Assembly: GCA_017621075.1 (NCBI GenBank)
Contig: JAGATV010000055.1
Coordinates: forward strand, 1-56,945
Source of the DNA: Lachnospiraceae bacterium
GTDB lineage: Bacteria > Bacillota > Clostridia > Lachnospirales > Lachnospiraceae
DNA length: 56,945 nucleotides
Direction of reading: 5' to 3'
The translations under genes and the position numbers were made by a program. Shown here one piece after another: positions 54,556 to 56,945 of this stretch; position 1 is the first letter of the stretch; each line of letters starts with the position of its first letter. The notes below the pieces were generated by a model. That model searched no databases, was not told where the DNA came from, and saw only the letters and a program-made list of their open reading frames with translations.

Positions 54556-55788
54556 TTACTGTTCCATGTCTACCACAATATGACGAGGCTGTCCGGTGAT
54601 CATGATGGGGGTCAGTTCTGCCTGGATCAGAGGCTTGATATAGTTTACCAACTGCTGGCTCACATTGGTGCCGCCTTCTGTGATCCAGTCAAGAGGAACC
54701 TTCTTCTCGATATTGGCGATCTCATGGACATCATAAATATCCGTGGTGCAGATATAAGGCTCGGAAGATACTCTCTTTAAGATGATCATCTTGCCTGTCT
54801 CGCCGTCAAAAGCTGCTCTTACTGCGGAACCGCCTACCTGGAATGCCTCTGTGATATCCACTCGGGAAGTCAGGTGTCCTGCACATCTCTGCAGGGTGGA
54901 AAGCTCGATGGATCTGGACTTGCATCCAAACTTCTCACTGATCAGAGTTGCAAGATATCTTGCAGTACCGCTAAGCTGCTTGTGTCCGAAGGAGTCCACA
55001 TACTCGGTATGATTGGTCAGCTCAAATACATACTCGCCCTCCGCAGTCCTGATACCTTCCGATACCGCAACTACGATGGAATTCTTCTTCTGTAACAGTT
55101 CGCCGATCTTTACAATGAAATCATCCACATCAAAAGGAAGCTCCGGCAGATAGATCAGATCCACGCCCTCGCAATCCTCACCTTTGGCAAGGGCTGCCGC
55201 ACCGGTAAGCCATCCGGCATTACGTCCCATGATCTCAATGACAGTGACATTCTTGATATCATATACCAGACCGTCCCGGATGATCTCCTTGGTTGCAGAA
55301 GCAATATATTTTGCCGCACTTCCGAAACCGGGGGTATGATCTGTTACAGCAAGGTCATTGTCAATGGTCTTGGGCACACCCATGAAACGAATAGGGCTGT
55401 TTATTACGCATGCGTAGTCAGAAAGTTTCTTGATGGTGTCCATGGAGTCATTGCCGCCAATGTAGAAAAATGCACTGATCTCATACTCATTCAGAATATC
55501 AAAGATCTTGTCATACAGTGCTTTGTCGGCTTCAATCTCCGGGAGTTTGAATCTGCAGGAACCAAGGAATGCGGACGGGGTTCTCTTTAAGAGTTCCAGA
55601 TCCAGCTCCGTGCGGATTTTCTCGCTCATGTCAATGATATTCTTCTCCAGGAATCCCTGAATACCGTGTCTCATGCCGTACACTTTGTCGGCGCCGAGAT
55701 CCTTTGCAGTCTTGAATACACCTGCAAGGCTGGAATTGATTACGGCGGTAGGGCCGCCAGATTGTCCTACAATAACATTGTTTGCCAT
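54556..55788 (-). CDS. pfp: 6-phosphofructokinase, probably PPi-dependent
   Basis: Phosphorylates fructose-6-phosphate at carbon 1. The 410 residues have GQSGGPTAVINSS at the N-terminus, the phosphoryl-donor motif GGNDSMDT (111-118), the catalytic PKTIDND (139-145), and the sugar-phosphate site IEIMGRNAGWL. ATP-type enzymes have Gly in the fourth place of GGDGS and Gly before TIDND. Asp114 and Lys140 here point to pyrophosphate as donor. The first Asp of the usual GGDDS is Asn113, a variant worth noting. GGGAGG precedes the ATG. It is a single gene with its own promoter and terminator. Confidence 0.9.
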   Translation of the reverse strand: MANNVIVGQSGGPTAVINSSLAGVFKTAKDLGADKVYGMRHGIQGFLEKNIIDMSEKIRTELDLELLKRTPSAFLGSCRFKLPEIEADKALYDKIFDILNEYEISAFFYIGGNDSMDTIKKLSDYACVINSPIRFMGVPKTIDNDLAVTDHTPGFGSAAKYIASATKEIIRDGLVYDIKNVTVIEIMGRNAGWLTGAAALAKGEDCEGVDLIYLPELPFDVDDFIVKIGELLQKKNSIVVAVSEGIRTAEGEYVFELTNHTEYVDSFGHKQLSGTARYLATLISEKFGCKSRSIELSTLQRCAGHLTSRVDITEAFQVGGSAVRAAFDGETGKMIILKRVSSEPYICTTDIYDVHEIANIEKKVPLDWITEGGTNVSQQLVNYIKPLIQAELTPIMITGQPRHIVVDMEQ

Positions 55789-55828
55789 AAATACCTCCCG
55801 TAACTAATATTGTTTATATCTGTTTTTT

Positions 55829-55857
55829 ATCATACCACATATCGTCATTTTGCACAA
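55829..55857 (-). promoter_or_regulatory. Promoter of the phosphofructokinase gene
   Basis: Minus strand: TTGTGC (55852-55857), 17 bases, TATGAT (55829-55834). Confidence 0.65.
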
Positions 55858-55884
55858 TGGTTTATCCAAAAAAGCCCAAAAAGT

Positions 55885-56748
55885 TTACACCTGTACCAAT
55901 TCATACTGTCTGGAACCATACCCCAGCTTAGCGGCTGCTTCTATGGTATGAACGCCGTTCCTGGATTCGATGCGTTCCAACAGGTGATCCCGACCGGGAT
56001 CATCGGAAGCATACACCAGATCGAGGCATGCCTGATCGATGGCAACGGGGTCCTCCGAGACCAGGATACCGATATCCTGCATGCAGGGGTCCTCCGCCAC
56101 CGCACAGCAGTCACAATCCACAGACATATTTTTCATAACGTTGACATACATCAAATTTCCCTTAAAATACTCTATCACGGACAGCGCAGCATCTGCCATG
56201 GATTCCAGGAATGCATCATGGTCTGCCGTCCAGATCTTTTCCGGGTCGCCTGCTCCATGGATGTAAGCCTTTCCAAAGGAGGAAGCCACACCGATGGACA
56301 ACTGCTTGATGGCTCCGCCGTAGCCGCCCATGGGATGTCCCTTAAAATGAGAAAGCACCAGCATGGAATCATACTTTACGATATTCCTGCCCACATAATT
56401 TTTCTGTATCCTTTGTCCGGAAGGAATGGGAAGCTCCAGATCAGGACCTTCCGCATCCAGAAGGTCCACATCAAAATAGCGGTTCCATCCGTGCTTTTGT
56501 AAAGTCTCAAGGTGCTTCTTGGTGGTATTGCGGGCACCTTCGTAAGCTGTGTTGCACTCCACCACAGTACCGCCCACATAGTATATCATGGGTTTCCAGA
56601 ATTCAGGCTTTAGGAAATTCTGATTGCCCTCCTCACCGGAATGGAGCTTCACTGCCACCTTGCCCGGAAGCGTTTTCCCTGCCAGCTTATAGAGTTCTGC
56701 CACTTTCCCGGGAGTGATCTCTTTGGAAAAATACACTTTTACTGCCAT
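55885..56748 (-). CDS. DUF362 family protein
   Basis: A 287-residue cytosolic protein of the DUF362 family. Visible are VAVKLHSGEEGNQNFLKPEF near 31-50, LSHFKGHPMGGYGGAIKQLS near 133-152, a Cys pair in SVDCDCCAVAEDPCMQDIG, and ILVSEDPVAIDQACLDLVYA. Longer family members carry a C-terminal ferredoxin domain, which is absent here, and the biochemical role is unknown. AAGGAGG precedes the ATG. It lies upstream of the phosphofructokinase gene on the same strand, with a separate promoter between them. Confidence 0.87.
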   Translation of the reverse strand: MAVKVYFSKEITPGKVAELYKLAGKTLPGKVAVKLHSGEEGNQNFLKPEFWKPMIYYVGGTVVECNTAYEGARNTTKKHLETLQKHGWNRYFDVDLLDAEGPDLELPIPSGQRIQKNYVGRNIVKYDSMLVLSHFKGHPMGGYGGAIKQLSIGVASSFGKAYIHGAGDPEKIWTADHDAFLESMADAALSVIEYFKGNLMYVNVMKNMSVDCDCCAVAEDPCMQDIGILVSEDPVAIDQACLDLVYASDDPGRDHLLERIESRNGVHTIEAAAKLGYGSRQYELVQV

Positions 56749-56778
56749 ACCCTGTCCTCCTTACAGTTTATTTACGGC

Positions 56779-56904
56779 CTCGCTGTCACTTTATGCCCTT
56801 TCAGGGCGAAAGCAGGGTGTATTCCCCCGCTTTGGCGGCCCTGCCGCCTGACAGCTTCGCTGTCACTTCATGCCCTAAAAAGGGCATGAAGAAAGCGGGT
56901 GATG
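56779..56904. repeat. Imperfect direct repeat next to tRNA-Gly with several dyads
   Basis: The block 56779-56823 and the block 56858-56904 share TCGCTGTCACTT, ATGCCCT, AGGGC and GAAAGC, then GGGTG. The second copy runs into the 3' end of tRNA-Gly. Within it an 11-base dyad CTTCATGCCCT/AGGGCATGAAG (56867-56891) may act as terminator or processing site. GACAGC/GCTGTC lies between the copies. Confidence 0.6.
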
Positions 56905-56945
56905 GGAATCGAACCCACGTATCCAGCTTGGAAGGCTGGTGTTCT
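56894..56945 (-). tRNA. tRNA-Gly (anticodon UCC), partial
   Basis: Minus strand, 3' part only: anticodon stem CCAGC/GCTGG around loop CTTCCAA (TCC), T arm GGGTTCGATTCCC, and acceptor 3' strand CACCCGC. The 5' part lies beyond the window end. Confidence 0.93.

Overview
The window reads as a chromosomal segment of a Clostridia bacterium, most likely a Lachnospiraceae member. Support comes from the gene order rny / recX-recA / cinA-pgsA-rimO-rpoZ-gmk-remA-yicC, a Spo0A-type DNA-binding domain, DUF4317, a PPi-type phosphofructokinase, GGAGG-type ribosome binding sites and LexA boxes of Gram-positive type. I see no prophage, insertion sequence or CRISPR array. Species cannot be named from this sequence alone.

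1-8.9 kb (minus strand): core housekeeping. A 3'-truncated RNase Y gene has its own promoter. recA-recX is preceded by two LexA-type boxes, one inside the promoter spacer. After a hairpin terminator comes a tight seven-gene operon (yicC, remA, gmk, rpoZ, rimO, pgsA, cinA) driven by a strong promoter at 8822-8850. 9-23.9 kb: rqcH and a GNAT gene, a MurJ/SpoVB-like flippase with glycogen synthase, a Spo0A-like protein without a receiver domain, PTS Enzyme I, DUF4317, a rhodanese-TtcA-like fusion overlapping DUF4317 tail to tail, two esterases co-transcribed with a chemoreceptor, and a membrane-bound XRE regulator.

24-40.4 kb: accessory signalling and secretion. A hybrid histidine kinase and response regulator, a secreted protein paired with a LysM protein, a subtilisin-like protease, an M18 aminopeptidase, GDP-fucose synthase, a DJ-1 protein and a CYTH protein. 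Four genes here are visibly broken: a membrane signalling remnant, a lipoprotein with an RsgI-like domain and zinc knuckles, a LuxR regulator with a membrane domain, and a GGDEF protein. The breaks are frameshifts plus one in-frame stop. I saw no breaks in the housekeeping genes around them.

40.5-56.9 kb: a BlaI/M56 regulator pair whose receptor carries an unusual extracellular sensor. It lies next to a PH-like gene and a DUF1266 lipoprotein gene whose promoter holds two matching dyads. Upstream sit malQ and a membrane GGDEF protein. Then come a Na+/Ca2+ exchanger with a long structured leader and terminator-like hairpin, seven complete tRNA genes in two groups, a MATE transporter, a TRIC-like channel, a YfhO-family protein, phosphofructokinase, a DUF362 protein, and a tRNA-Gly cut by the window end.

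The most promising leads are the M56/BlaI/DUF1266 locus with its operators, the leader of the exchanger gene, the receiver-less Spo0A paralogue, and the clustered decay of signalling genes. Promoters, operators and structures were read by eye; no search or folding was run.
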